DNA of 64,000 nt from Unio delphinus. Lineage: Eukaryota; Mollusca; Bivalvia; Unionida; Unionidae. Position numbers and translations under genes: made by a program. Each line of letters opens with the position of its first letter. Positions within the stretch are counted from its first letter, which is position 1. The notes below the pieces were generated by a model that was not told where the DNA came from, made no database searches, and worked only from the letters and a program-made list of their open reading frames with translations. Location: assembly GCA_029339505.1 (NCBI GenBank), contig JAQISU010000233.1, positions 4,016,001 through 4,080,000 of the forward strand, in the 5' to 3' direction. Of the stretch, positions 11,365 to 23,932 are shown in pieces.

Positions 11365-11622
11365 GGGGCCCCGAGTGGCTGAGTCGTCTAAAGCGCTCTC
11401 CGTTATGGATTACTGCCATCTCACCTTTATCTGTGTGGGTTCGAGTCTCTGATTCGGTCAGTGTGGGTATGTGAGAAAGCATGCCAGTAACTTCTTATGG
11501 GTCGGTGGTCCTTTCTGGGGATTTTGCCAGATTCTTCCTCCATCATTAATACTGGCTGCCATGGATAGCCTATCTTTTGCTGGAAAATGGCATTTAACCC
11601 CACAACAACTACAACCAACTCA
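11365..11622 (+). mobile_element. SINE family A, copy 2, full length (tRNA-derived)
   Basis: The head starts GGGGCCCCGAGTGGCTGAGT and includes an A-box-like GAGTGGCTGAGTCGTC and a B-box GGGTTCGAGTC at 11437-11447, resembling class II (Leu/Ser) tRNA. Then follow TGTGGGTATGTGAGAAAGC, a conserved body with CTTCCTCCATCATTAATACTG and the element end ATTTAACCCCACAACAACTAC. The internal Pol III promoter and (CAA)-type tail are standard for tRNA SINEs. It is the best reference copy in the window along with 25230-25490. Confidence 0.85.
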
Positions 11623-11625
11623 CCT

Positions 11626-11804
11626 CTGTTTACATGAGCTGAGTCATAGTCATTGCCAATGTGAATAAGTGAGAAAGCTTGCCAGTTGCTTTCTCTGAGT
11701 ATGTCATCCTGGTATCTTCCTGGGCCACTTGTTACAGTGGCATCCTTATAAAGCCCATGACATGCAGAAAAAACTGTTAAACCCCAACCAGCAACTGCAA
11801 CCAA
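11626..11804 (+). mobile_element. SINE family A, copy 3, headless and diverged
   Basis: It sits directly behind copy 2. It keeps AATGTGAATAAGTGAGAAAG, CTTGCCAGTTGCTTTC and the tail TTAAACCCCAACCAGCAACT. The tRNA-like head is lost. Confidence 0.6.
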
Positions 11805-12029
11805 TGTGATTTCCTTGAAGATTTTTATTTAGAAAATACTTTCCAGCCCAACTGCTTAATCTATGTCCATTAAAAGAGGTCACACATGAAATGCTTATGT
11901 TCACTTTTATGATTCCAGGATAGAGTTGAAGGCACATTTAGTGCCACTTTTACAGCTGTCTTAATTTAGTGCTGTTGAGTTAATCTTGCCCAGCTAAGTA
12001 CATCAAGGTTAAAAGGGATTATACCTGAT

Positions 12030-12135
12030 TAGATGTGTTGAAAGTTCATGTAAATGCAACCTGGTTTGAGCTGACAAAAGTACATATAAATGCAACCTGA
12101 TTAGAACTGTTCAAAGTACAAATAAATACAGTCAG
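12030..12135 (+). repeat. Short tandem repeat of about 43-bp units
   Basis: Three diverged units carry AAAGTACATATAAATGCAAC or close variants, then CTGATTAGAACTGTT. Confidence 0.6.
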
Positions 12136-12270
12136 AACCATATACATAGAGATGCTGATATGTATTTAGCAGAACTGACAGGGTTTCTAAAATAGCTGGG
12201 TGGATTGTACAAGTTGTTTCATGCAAGTTTTAAAAAATGTATTTAACATTTACCATGTCATTATATAAAC

Positions 12271-12594
12271 CACTCCGGTGGCCTAGTGGTTAGAGCATCC
12301 GCCATGGAAGCGGGAGGTTAAGGATTCGATCCCCGGCTGAGTCATACCAAAGACTTACAAAAATGGTGCCAACAGCTGACTCGCTTGGTGCTCAGCATTA
12401 AGAGGTTAGTGGTTGGACTGGTCGGCCTGGTGTCAGGATAATATGACTGAGTGGGACATCATGCTACATACATATCTGGCATGATGTCCCAGTGCTAGAC
12501 ATACTTTAAACTGCCTCACTGCAGACATCGTAGTGATATGACTGAAAAAGTTGTTAAAGCTTCGTTAACAATCTGAAACAAACAAACAAAACCA
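12271..12594 (+). mobile_element. SINE family B, copy 3, full length (tRNA-derived)
   Basis: The head carries A-box TGGCCTAGTGG at 12279-12289 and B-box GATTCGATCC at 12323-12332, within a tRNA-like GTTAGAGCATCCGCCATGG context. The body has GTGCTCAGCATTAAGAGGTT, GGTCGGCCTGGTGTC and a perfect hairpin: GGGACATCATGC at 12453-12464 pairs with GCATGATGTCCC at 12479-12490 over a 14-base loop. It ends GAAACAAACAAACAAAACC. The tRNA part is a promoter relic, not a functional tRNA gene: the anticodon stem is not convincing. Confidence 0.85.
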
Positions 12595-12634
12595 TGTCAT
12601 TATAGTAATTTATATGGTATGTTTATTGGTAAAT

Positions 12635-13265
12635 TATGACTATATTACAAAAAAAGAGTACGCTTGTCTGTGGACTTGCGTGCACTTTCCAAACAGTATC
12701 ATGTTCTGTTTAGAGGAAACCTACTTTCAAAATTTCGACATAAAATTCTATTTATAGCATCTGTTTGGCTTAGTGAGGAGAGAACAGACTGGTTTTCTAA
12801 TTTTATTCTTTACGTGCAGATTCAAATTCATATTTACAGCAGAACCAGTCTAATGGTATTTGGCGCTATAAAGTATATTTTATTTTAGTTGATGCATATA
12901 TGAGAGCATAAATATCTCCTTTCAAAAATTTCACATAAGTTAGAAAACGGCAAATATAAATCTCTAAATATGAAGTCACGAATGCAGCATCACCTGACAT
13001 CTATTTCATCTATTTCATGTGATGTGGAAATAATTTTAATATTTGGCGATAAAAGTCTTAAGATGGATTCTAGTCTATGTATATAAAGCTATAAGTGCTA
13101 CGTATGAAAACTGGAAACAGTAACGGATGTGAAAAGGCGAGAGTGCAAATAAATCATTGTTTATTGAAATTTTAGCATGTTATATGTGGATTACACTTTT
13201 TCTGCCTGGATTCCACTTTTGACCACTTGGATTACGCCTCGTCCTCGTCAGGGGTTGGCATGTAT
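12635..13265 (+). mobile_element. TTGCAT-type TIR element, copy 2 (5'-truncated)
   Basis: This aligns with the right three quarters of the complete element at 23105-23932: GAGTACGCTTGTCTGTGGAC, CAGACTGGTTTTCTAATTTT, AAGTATATTTTATTTTAG, TTTATTGAAATTTTAGCATG and the right terminus GGGGTTGGCATGTAT. Many CpG positions of the complete copy are TG or CA here, so it looks older. Confidence 0.75.
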
Positions 13266-16200
13266 ATAAAGGTCTTGGTTAACGAGCTGATCGGTTGTGG
13301 ACTCCTGACAGCAGTATTGCTAGGAGACCAGAATATACTTGAGAAATCTTAAGAAAAAAATGTCTAAAACTCTTGCGCTTAAGATAATTAAGTGGAAAAC
13401 TGGATCATAGTTTAGACAGTGGGAGTTCAAAAAGACACGGAAGTGAAGCCCCTGGAAGCAGGGACTAGTGCAACTGAGAACTGATATATGAATGGATCTC
13501 TTTTGATATGTGTATGTAAACTTAACTTGGCCATGACCACCTTTGTCTTGAAATATCTCAGTTCGAGAATGTGACATTTTAATCTGTAAATAATTTAATT
13601 AAGATTGAATTACATGTGTTTGGTATTAAATTATACATCTGTCGGATTAAAGTGTATAAGGAAAGTGGGATTTCATGTTTTGTCATATGAAGTCTGGAAA
13701 TATTAAACAATGTATGTAAAGTGTTCAGCAGCATGTCAGCACAATACTGGCTATTTGTGTCCATTAAATAGTATATTCCCAAAATTTAAATTTAAATTGT
13801 CAGGCCATTATGCACACTAGCCTTGGCTCTTATCACAATAGGTTTAAGAGTTTGCTCATTCCTAACACGCGTTCTACGGTTTTCTTTCATTATTTTTCAG
13901 ACTGGTTAATCTAGTTGATTCCTTGACTCCTTTCTGTTTAATGATAACTATCCCGTAGAGATTGCATGATTGTGTGTATCAGTATAATTACATGTTAGAG
14001 TGCAAATTTGCATGCAAAATGTCACGTAGCTGTTGCTGTAGCATATACAGGTGTTCAACAAAAGGCCCATTAATTAAAAAAAACTATTCTTGACTAACAA
14101 CAGTTGCTAGGCCTATGTTAATGCCCATCCAATGCAACTAAGTAATCTTTATTTCATGTTTGTCTTTGCTGGCAAAACTTGTGTGAATGAGACACTTGGA
14201 CATGATAGGAGAATATTTATTGATGTACACATTGGTTTTAGAATTTTTATCAATCTGCCTACCCAGAAAAGGTTGTACATAAGAGGTCAAACAGGAAATG
14301 ATTTATGCTAATAGATTATTTATTGATTATTTATTATGTCACTTATTATCTCTTTTTGAGTTTTGTGGAACACATCATGTTTGGACTGTGTTTGTGTCTG
14401 TCAATTAGTCTCTTTCTAGCTGATATGTAGCCAGAACATGACATGGAGAAGACCTGATTATTGATTTTGTGGTCATATGGGAAAGTTGCCATACATGGTT
14501 ACTAAAAATAGAATTGTTTTTTTTTTTTCTTCTTCTTTTCTGCACAGTAACTTGTGGGTGCTTTCAGGAACATACCACATCAAATCTGGTTGAAAGAAGG
14601 ATCATAGCCTGAGGTACAAGCCATTATTTGATAGGAAAGTCTAGTTTATATAGGTCTTGGAATTATTGCTTAAAGAACAATTTTCTTGTCTGCATCATAA
14701 CTTTACTCCAACTTCCAAGTCAAGGTATTGCTATGAAAGATTGATAGGTAGGTTTTTTTTTATTGTACATTTTCTGTAGCAGACCCATCTGTTCTTAACA
14801 TAATATAGAATTTCAGTAATGCACATAGGCTGATATTTGGGTACCGTTAAGTGGATTCAGGTTTGCAAAACATGATTTTTTAAAACAGTTCTTCCCTGTT
14901 ATAATACTGTTTTCAGAAGTCTTATGACTGACCTAGGTTATAAGTGAAGGATTTTTGTATTACTTTTTCTTTAAAGCTGTCGTAACTGTACATATGTAAA
15001 CATATGAAAAAGTAGAGGTATTTAATAATGGTAAATTTTATCTTTTACCTGGTTCTCACCAGCCTGGGACAAAAATCTAGTGAAATAATTCAAGTAGTCT
15101 GAGGCTGAAACGAACTATGAACCAAGGCTCTGGACCATGTAATTTCCAGTGCAGACTTGCCAATATTTCCATTTGTTGGACCAGCCATTTTGTGAAAAAT
15201 TTCAGTAATAAAACCAGACACAGCATCTCTAATCCAAACGTTCAATGGCATATTGCTGTATTCTTCAAAAGATCTACCACAGAGCAAGTCCATGACTTGA
15301 TCATTGTATTGTAAGCCTTAATTTTAGTCTAGGAGAAGCAGTGTTACAAATTCAAGCAATATTTTTGGATCTATAACTTGACCATTGTTACTTGGGGCAT
15401 TTATATATTGTGGAGGCTGTATTGTGAGAGACCACTGTGTCATTCAACTTCGTATTGTCACTGCAGTTCAGATCACAATAACTTTCTTTTGTGGATATTT
15501 TGGTAGGACAGTTGATGGCTTTGCAGTTTCAGAATTAGAACAAGGATAAAATTTCATACAATAATGTAAACATACAAATTCAGTGCTGACAGAATTTTGT
15601 TGTTGTTGACGCAGGACTCCGGCTAGTGACTTGAATAAACACACAAGCCCTGTCTCCAGTTTTTCACATGCCCAAAATGTCTTTTGTTTTAATGCTTTCA
15701 CACAACATTACAATAGCTATAATTCGAATATAAATTTGAATATAAAACCAATAAAAAAAATAAATTTTGCTTAACACTATTGGCTAATTCCTACAGTTGA
15801 GTTATCCATGCATTGCGTTCAGCAGTAAAATCCGACTTTAAAGAAACGTTTCCACAGCTGACAAACGTATCCAGATTAAATACATATGGCTTAAACATTC
15901 TAATTCAGGGCAGTAATATGTAATAACTTTTGTTCTTGTACACACATCTAGTTTTTCTTTTAATTTACCTTTAATACTGATCCAGTCTTTGCAAGTTTGA
16001 GCAGTGGGCCCACCCACCACATCATTCAAACATCACTAGATTTTGTTAGCCAATTAAGTGATATGTGAAATGTTGCTGTATACTTGATCTCTGTCCACTT
16101 TTTAGTTTTAATTACTGAAAAGTTTTAGTTTTTTTAACATGCTGTGTCATGGGTTTGTGAGTACAAAATCAGCCTTTAATCTATTCAAAATCGGATTTAA

Positions 16201-17754
16201 ATTTCACATAGGACACTGCTGATCTGATTTAGATTGCATCTGTTATGTAGACATCTTGAAAACACATTTACACATTTCATCAACGTGATCCAAGTTTTAT
16301 CAGTTCAATTAAAATTTATTTTCAACAAGCCAGAAGGATGCTGATCTAAAATTAGAGGGGTCCTAGTCATCAAGCTATCAGACTTTTTTTTTTTTTTTTA
16401 GCAATTTTATATTTTGTTATCAGTAGACATTGTGCAGAAATTTGTTTAACAGGCAGAATAAACTTTTAACAATTTTAAATTACAAGAAAGAGAATGTATG
16501 TGTGTCTGTCTCCCTTGCAGTTGTCTTCAGAACAGTATATCTTTAAACCAGAGGAATATTCTTTATAATTTAAACATACCATAAAACAATAATTACATGT
16601 GTATTTTTTTTACACAGATTTGGGAACATGTATTTTCAATTTTTCATCCTCAGAATCATCATTTTCAGAATTGAATAGTAATTTTCTTCTGAAAGGAAAA
16701 TTTTCAATATCAGTCATACCAACAGAATGCTACATGGGTGTGACATCCTATCTTTATGGTTCTTTTTGGTATTCATGCAGAGCTTCACTATTTCTACTTG
16801 TAATAGCATTGTCCTTGAATTTCTCATCACTATTGCACAATATTACTTAGTCTTTTTGATTTACCTTTCATTCATGTTTATCATAGCCTCTTATAAAACA
16901 TTCATTGTAATCTTTATTCTGGTTGCATTATACATAGTTTATCATTCTTCCTATGTTTTTCCTATAAAGGGGCCCAACTTGGAGAATGAGAGGGATATAT
17001 TTTTTATGCAAATCTACTAATCTTTTATTGGATGACTGTTCATAATGAAAAATGGGTTCAGTACAATTTTTCCTCACTTTTACCCACCCAGTGAATTTTT
17101 TCCCCTTCAAATTACAGACAGTCCATTTTCATGGTCTCTGCCAGTTTAACATTGTTGGCTTTATAGAGTGTATCGCCTAAATCAACACTTTTCATTATTG
17201 AAAACTATTTTGCTTCTCATCCCAGTTGTGCCATCCATACAGTTGTAGTTACATGATCACTCTTTTTTGGTAGCTTTTATGGAATTAAACATTTATTGCC
17301 AAAATGGCCTTGAAAATGTGCAGTTAGATTCACTTAGCAGTATCTGTACTGCAATTACCGTAGATGTTATCATTTCCATAACCCAAGTCTTGGCCCATTT
17401 GCTTAGTTGTATTGGTGACTTAAAAAAATGTGTAATGTAGGTTAAATTTGAAAGTTGGGAGTTAGTAAGAGAACTTTTAATAAATAAGAAACTCAGTGCT
17501 TATTCCTTGGGGTATCTTAGTTGTTAAGATTTCTCTTAAAAAACTATGAATACTTATGATCAAGTCAAAGTTTTTGGAATCTTTCTCTTTTAGTAAGGTC
17601 CCCAATGTTCCCATGCATGTTAAGAATATTTCTTCTGCCTGTTCTCAGATGCATCAGATTCAGAGTGGTGTGCTCATGCATTGACAAAATTAAAGGTTGT
17701 TAAATGATGGACTCAGACAACATGTAAGTTATAGTATACTTCATGAGACAAGGA
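13266..17754. other. Intronic stretch of 4.5 kb, nothing recognised
   Basis: A+T-rich DNA with homopolymer T runs (for example at 14516 and 16385). Frames of up to 97 codons are present on both strands but look compositional (Phe, Ile, Leu, Tyr-rich) and show no family signature. Confidence 0.45.
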
Positions 17755-17857
17755 GGCACATTCTTTCCGGGGTTTTTCCGGTTTCTTCCTCCACCACTAA
17801 TACTGGCCGCCATGTATAGCCTATATATTGTGCTGAAAAATGGCGTTAAACCATAAA
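17755..17857 (+). mobile_element. SINE family A, copy 4, 3' fragment
   Basis: Only the last third is present: TTCTTTCCGGGGTTTTTCCG, CTTCCTCCACCACTAATACT, GGCCGCCATGTATAGCC and AAAAATGGCGTTAAACC, followed by an A run and (CA)n. It keeps CpG sites well, so it may be a fairly young copy. Confidence 0.75.
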
Positions 17858-18984
17858 AAAAAAAAAAACACACACACACAATCTCTCTGTATGGAGGTTT
17901 GGAACCTTGTTTGCTTGTCAACCGTAACCTTAGTTCCCCACTTTCCCAGCTAAAATTATGTTGTGGTTTACAGTCAGTCAAGGCAGGGGAAAGTAGTTGC
18001 CACAGAATGGTCTTTGCATCAGTTTGTTGCTGATGTCATGTTCTGACTTTGGCAGACACCATTGGTGGACCTTTGTGCAACAAGGCTAACATTAAGCTCT
18101 TTTGTAACATTTACTCATCTACCATCTGGGCAGTGTATGCATTCAGCCTGAAGTGGGATTGTTTGTTGGCCATCAGGATGATCTCACAGGTATTTCATAA
18201 TGTTAGGAACTCTACTACTCTAATTGTTTTGATAACTCTTTGGCCTCAATGAATGTGTTACAGTGATCTTCATCTGCAGATAGGACCTCCTATAACAGCA
18301 CAAGGTTCTCCTCTTTCTTGCTTGCCTCATGTCAAACAATCTTTCCACCAGAACAATATTTGGAGCAAAGTCACAAGTGCATCATTCATTTCAGTAGGGG
18401 ATCTGTGTCTTTGGTCTAGATAGCTAGGTGGAGAATCTTTATTGATGCAATAGGAAACATATTAATCCTAGCTGTCCTCAGAATATATTTCATTGATATT
18501 AAAATCTCGGCCACTCAGGAATGTTATCTGTACTACGGTTTAAAACTTTTAATTTTTTTTCTTCATATTTGTATTACTGAAACTTTAAAACTGGTGTGTA
18601 GCATATAAATAAGTAAAATATTGAGTTTTGTGTTGCCTAAAAACTGCTAGAATGCTGTTTTTTTTCTTATTGAGAAAAAATGCGTGTTTTTATGTTTTTT
18701 ATTTTAATGTTAATGTTTTTAACATCTATGACAGTAGCTTATATTCTCATCATATGATCAGGGTATTTCTGTACAGAAAACAGTCATATATACATTATGA
18801 ACATGTAAATATTAAATAATTAAAATTAGTATTTTAAAAAAAAAACCTACATTTATGACTACTTCTTCTAAAGGGAAAGTCAGTGTATCCTAATGACAAG
18901 TCATTTTCACCAAAAGACTTATCACTAGAATAGCAAGCATTTGCTGCATCTCGTGAATGGATGATATATCAGAATCAGGTTTTT

Positions 18985-19500
18985 CACTAGAAGGTTTGTG
19001 ATGTATATAGTTTCTAAATGAAAATGGTACTGATCTAACCTCCAATATAGCCACCACAATGATCATGTTAAAAACTTGTTATAGCGATTTCTAGATGGAT
19101 GTTTTTACAGTAGCAATATTTGGTTTTAACCAAAAGACACCATGTGATGTCTGGTTTGTCCTAAATGAAAATGGTATTGCTCTGATGAGATTCAATATAG
19201 ACACATTGCTGCTATCTTGAAAATCTTGTTTTTTTTAAAAGTAAAAGAAGAGACATGTCAATATTGGATTTTCATTAGAAGACTTGTTATGATATGTTGG
19301 GTCTAGCATCGAATATGGTCATAATGGTGGTCATATTGAAAACCTTGTGATTGGTACTCCTTAAATTGAGCAATATTCATATATGGTGTTTGATAAAAGA
19401 TGTTTGATGATGCCTGCTTGGTTCTAAATGAAAAGGGTTCAGATCTTACATCCAATATCGCTGCAACTGCAGCTAATTTTAAATCTGGTTGTTACTCAAA
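18985..19500 (+). repeat. Degenerate tandem array, unit about 130-150 bp
   Basis: The motif CTAAATGAAAATGGTA followed by a TCCAATAT-like block recurs near 19013, 19161 and 19424, with a more diverged unit near 19290. Spacings of 148 and about 2 x 130 bases suggest four units. Such arrays are known inside non-autonomous Helitron-like elements of bivalves, but no terminus of that kind was found here. Confidence 0.5.
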
Positions 19501-19538
19501 AATTCAGAATATCAGAGATGGTTTAACACTTGTAACAA

Positions 19539-19713
19539 CAGGGGTACACAACCTTTCTTGGCCAAAGGGCCAGATAGCATTGACTTAAGACCACTCTAGG
19601 GCTGTAAACACTAATTTATTTAATATAATTACTGTTCACTGGTCAGATTTCTGTATTGTTTTAATTTGCCATGAGAGCTGACATATTCACTGGCTGGGGA
19701 TTGTGCACCCCTG
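19539..19713. mobile_element. hAT MITE, 175 bp
   Basis: The ends are CAGGGGTACACAACC at 19539-19553 and ATTGTGCACCCCTG at 19700-19713, near-perfect inverted repeats with the CAGGGGT start of the Charlie/Tip100 branch of hAT. The inner TTGGCCAAAGGGCC also fits that branch. The right flank CTCTACAG fits the nTCTAGAn-like hAT target preference; the left flank TGTAACAA matches it poorly, so the duplication has decayed. Confidence 0.7.
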
Positions 19714-20742
19714 CTCTACAGTCACCAAGAAAAAAATTTTCTTATGGTTCTTACCTGAAAATTCATCTTTGGCCAGTAGAGCATTCGTCTGTGTAAGGGA
19801 ATCTTGCTTAACAGACCATGATTATACTCTGGGCACTTTGATTGTTAGTATTGCAAGGTGATTTTGGCTATATACAATTATACATGTGTAAAGGATACCT
19901 CTCCATCAAGGAGAATTCTGTGTTCCTTGTATGTCTTAGCTAGACAAATTTTGCAGAATTGTACTCATAATTTAGTTTTTAGAGTTATGAATACCACTTG
20001 AATACATGTGTATTTTATCTCTACCTATATGAGCCTTTGGAAGTATTTTCCAAGTAGATTCCATAAGTAATACACAGAAGATCGTATAAAATCCTCATAT
20101 CCAAGTGCCATATTAGTACCTGTGTTCTGAATTCATGATGGATCAAAACTTTGTTACTGTATTGGGGAAAGGAGGACAGATAGAGCTTTACAATGATAAC
20201 CAATTGATGTATCATAACAACACTATTAATTTTTTAAAATTATTCAGACCTTATTCATTGTTAGACAAAAAAATTGCATGTTATGGAATCAGGTTTTAGA
20301 TTTCCTATCATTATATCAAAAACAGACCAGTCAGAGAGTAAATGGACAGAAAAACATTGCAAAAAGTCGGATGAGTTTGAAATTTGGACAAAATAGGGGC
20401 AATGACACAATAATCATGGGTCCAATAAGTCACTCATCTGCTTATGCACAAGCAATCACAAGCAAAGTATCCAAACAAAAACATCTTTCTAATATCGGGC
20501 TTTATTAAAGTTTCTCTGATTCAGACATTTCATTCAGTTTTGAAGTAACAAGAAAATCTTGCTACCTCCATTTCAGGTGAAAATGTTAAAAATAATCATC
20601 ATTCAGAGTTAAGGCAGTATCATGCAGTTCTCTGTATTTAACCTGTAGAACATATTCCTGTTCATATTTCCCTGTCTTCAGTTACTTTATCAGAGCTTGT
20701 ATGGCTCTAATATCAGAGAAAGGGTATCATTACCATATATAC

Positions 20743-20934
20743 TCACTTATAATACAGTCAAATTGCAAATAAAAAAATCTGCCATAGGCTAGCTTAATGC
20801 ACTTACAGACAGGTATATGTTGTTTGTTCTTCTGATTACTCCTAACAGACTGCTCAGACCCAGATCTGCCAATGCATTATGCGACTACCAATCTTTGTAC
20901 ATTTTGCAGCTGGAGTTGACTTATGAGCATGTAT
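20743..20934. mobile_element. AGATCTGC fold-back MITE, copy D2
   Basis: It shares TATATGTTGTTTGTTCTTCT, GATTACTCC and CAGACCCAGATCTGCCAATG with the copy at 53688-53870. The GCATTATGC motif near the right and CTTAATGCAC near the left repeat the inverted arrangement. Confidence 0.6.
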
Positions 20935-23104
20935 AGATGGTACTACAAAAACTAGGCAAATATTGGTATACCACTAATAGTAATACACAGGTTCACTGGG
21001 ACACATAGTTTGCATTGTTGTGGTTTTTATCATCACTCGGTTCACTGGATTTTTTGTATGACTGTGTGTTGGATGACTCCTTTATTTGAAAAATATTTTC
21101 CACTGGATTAGTTGATGGATAAATTTAATAGTACCTGTTCTTTAAAATGGCTTTATAAATGATAACCCTAATACTTCCAGGGATAACACTGATGTCATTA
21201 ATTGGTATGAAGATCTTTTAAGTGACCAATTTGGTTTGCTATATTTGCATTTCTGATAATTTGTTTCATATCCCAATTGTAGTTTTTTAAAAACCTAGGT
21301 ACATGTAATTTTATCATTATCTACAGTGGCATGGTAGTACATGTACTCTGGTAAGAATGTAAATTCTTTAAAGAAAATTGATCTAAAAATGAAACATTCG
21401 ATCCTAGCTTACAGTAAAATAATTTTTTCCCAGTCTGTGTTTTGTGATTGGCTTAACAATAATTTGTTTTTTTTATCTGTCTGACTCTCTGCTTCTTTTT
21501 GTCTATGGATAAACAACTGGAAATTTACCACCTGATGTATATGTTTTGTAATGTGGTAAAGCAATTGTGACATATAAGTGTATGACCTCGTCTCCTGGGT
21601 CCCTGTTGAGAGTGGAGGAGGTCTAAAGGTTGATATTACTTTAACATTTGTGAATATTTTGTGGCCAAACTTCATGCATATGGTCATAGAAGGATGACTC
21701 ATGGAACAGATTTTAACTGCAGGCCATATGTCATGGTCTGGAGAGGAATTTCCTGGTCTTGGTTGGGGTGGTGGTGAGGCAGAATATATAATGAAACGCA
21801 TGCTGTTGAAGTAGCTGTTTATTCATATACTTTTATAGATGTTGTGATACCCTATTTATGTCTGTCCATTAAATCACTGGGTGGAATTTCAGGAATCATT
21901 GTCAGTATATTGCACCTGAGTTAATTATCATTGAAAGGTTTCTTCTTTTGACCATGATGCTTTGTTTTTAAGGGTGTGTGGCAGATCAAAGGTCAGGTTA
22001 CACTATTTTCAGTGATGAGCATTTGTTATGATACAATTACATGACATTATTTCTTCAAGATGATTGATCCATCCATGTATAGCGAGTTTAAAGAAGTTAT
22101 TGATTATTTTTAATGTACTCCTTTTACCATGATGTAGAGGAGTAACAGGCATGCCAACTTGGCACAGATTTAAATTTACTTAGGTGTTCAGCATTTGTGG
22201 CAATGAGTCCAATAGTCTCATTTCTTATTGATGATGTGTGTAGTTTACTTAGACAAATTGTGTTGAACCATTTTACAGAGTAAACATACACAATTTGACA
22301 TACCAGTGAGAATCACTGCTTTTTTTTGATCATGTGACAATATTAAAATCACCTCTACTTTGTTGCACTGTCTTTATTCTTGAGTCTGATACATATTTGG
22401 ACTTACCAATGTTCTTATACTGCTAGTACATGTACTGCTGACTTTATACCAAAGGTAAATTTTATTCAGGTCTTATATTGGACTGCATGGAAGAAAGGGA
22501 AGACTCTTGAGGCAATTTCCATGTTGATGTATTCTTTTTTTTTGCATATAGTGGAACTGATTATAGCTTATTGCCATGTTAAATATCAAGTTGGTAACAT
22601 GGAGAAATGCAACCAGTCTCTTTAAACCCATGTCAATTTTATGAGCCAAATGCATATCTGCATGTTGAACATTGTAGGTGTAGAGCTGAATTCAGTCAGT
22701 AATATAAAGGGCAATGAGACATGTAAAATGTTCACTCACTGGGTTTATATTATTTTAATGGTCCATCAGTTTTTTGTTGTTGGTGCAGAAATGAAGTGCA
22801 GATTAAACTCTGCATATAGTTGCATGTTTAAGTACTTGAGTTTGTTGAAAGATGTTTCATATTTGCACAACCTACCATTTGTTTGTACCTCCCTATTTAA
22901 TTTTCAATCAAAAAGCATCTTGGATATAAAATTACACAAAACTTAGTCATTTCATTCATTGATTTATACTTTCTGACCTAATTGCTGATTGTTACAAGGT
23001 GTCATAAAAGTGTTATTGGTTGTTTTAAGCCGAATGGAAGCTCTTGATTTTCTTTTTTATAAAAAAAGTTCTTGTCATTAAAAACTGAGTTGTCAACATT
23101 GCAT
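20935..23104. other. Intronic stretch with one uncertain minus-strand frame
   Basis: Apart from the frame at 21409-21801 no feature is supported. The region is ordinary A+T-rich intron. Confidence 0.4.
21409..21801 (-). other. Open frame of 130 codons, uncertain
   Basis: This is one of the longer uninterrupted frames. It has a Pro-rich start (SPPPQPRPG), a central HPSMTICMKFGHKIF segment and a polar end (HRQKEAESQTDKKNK). The composition is less skewed than in the random frames nearby. It resembles the style of translated dispersed repeats in invertebrates, but I cannot name a family and it may be chance. Confidence 0.2.
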
Positions 23105-23932
23105 CATACATGCCAACCATTATGCTTTTGGCGTAATCATTACGCATTTTGTCACTAAATTACGCGTTACGCTTAAACATATATGGATTACGCTTTTTCG
23201 GTACATCAGCCTCCCCCCAAAAAATCAATTATTTGTTTTCTCGTTATTATTAAAGTTCCATTAATCCCATAGACCGTATTTTAGAAAAGACGGCTTTTAC
23301 GTAACTACAATATAAGAGTACGCTAGACCGTGGACTTTCGTAATAGTATCAGGTTCTATTTATATCTAACCTGGTTCTACTGTTGACCTCGATTCTATTT
23401 ATATTTATTTATATGCGTAGTGAGTAGATAGCAGACTGGTTTTCCAAATTTAATATTTACTCGCAGATTCCGTATTCTAGTTCATATTTCTTGCAGCACC
23501 AGTCTAAATATATTTTAGCGCTTAAAAAGTATATTTTATTTTGCTCTATGCATTTATGTGAGCAAAAATATCCCCTTTCAAATTTTTCCCAGATAAATTA
23601 GACAAAGGCAACCGAAAACCCCCGAAACAAAATATAACAGATTCCTCTAAATATTAAAAAAAAAAGTACAGCATCACGTGACATCTATTTCCGGCCGTGT
23701 CGAAATTTTTTTAAAATTTAGCGCGAAACGTCTTAAGAAGGTTTCTAGTCGATGTGTGTAAAGCTAAATGTGCTATATATGAAAACTTGAAGCAGTAAAG
23801 GATGAGCAGGGCAAATAAACGTTGTTTATTGAAATTTTAGCATGTTATATGTGGATTACGCTTTTTCCGCCTGGATTCCGCTTTTTTACCACTTGGATTA
23901 CGCCAATTCCTCGTCAGGGGTTGGCATGTATG
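23105..23932 (+). mobile_element. Complete 828-bp TIR element with TTGCAT target duplication
   Basis: The 14-bp ends CATACATGCCAACC (23105-23118) and GGTTGGCATGTATG (23919-23932) are perfect inverted repeats. They are flanked on both sides by TTGCAT (23099-23104 and 23933-23938), a 6-bp target duplication. Both subterminal regions carry repeated GGATTACGC or its complement GCGTAATC, for example GGCGTAATCATTACGC on the left and TGGATTACGC twice on the right. No coding frame is present. The superfamily is not assigned: 6-bp duplications are uncommon among known DNA transposons (Dada elements make 6-7 bp ones). Confidence 0.85.

Noticed and set aside
11427..11804. 125-codon minus-strand frame
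   Set aside because: It is the antisense of two SINE A copies.
12279..12333. tRNA-like sequence with A and B boxes
   Set aside because: It is the head of SINE B; the cloverleaf is incomplete and the same head recurs in other SINE copies.
16599..17020. Overlapping 83- and 97-codon frames rich in Phe, Ile and Leu
   Set aside because: Composition follows the T-rich DNA; no domain, no promoter and no repeat match.
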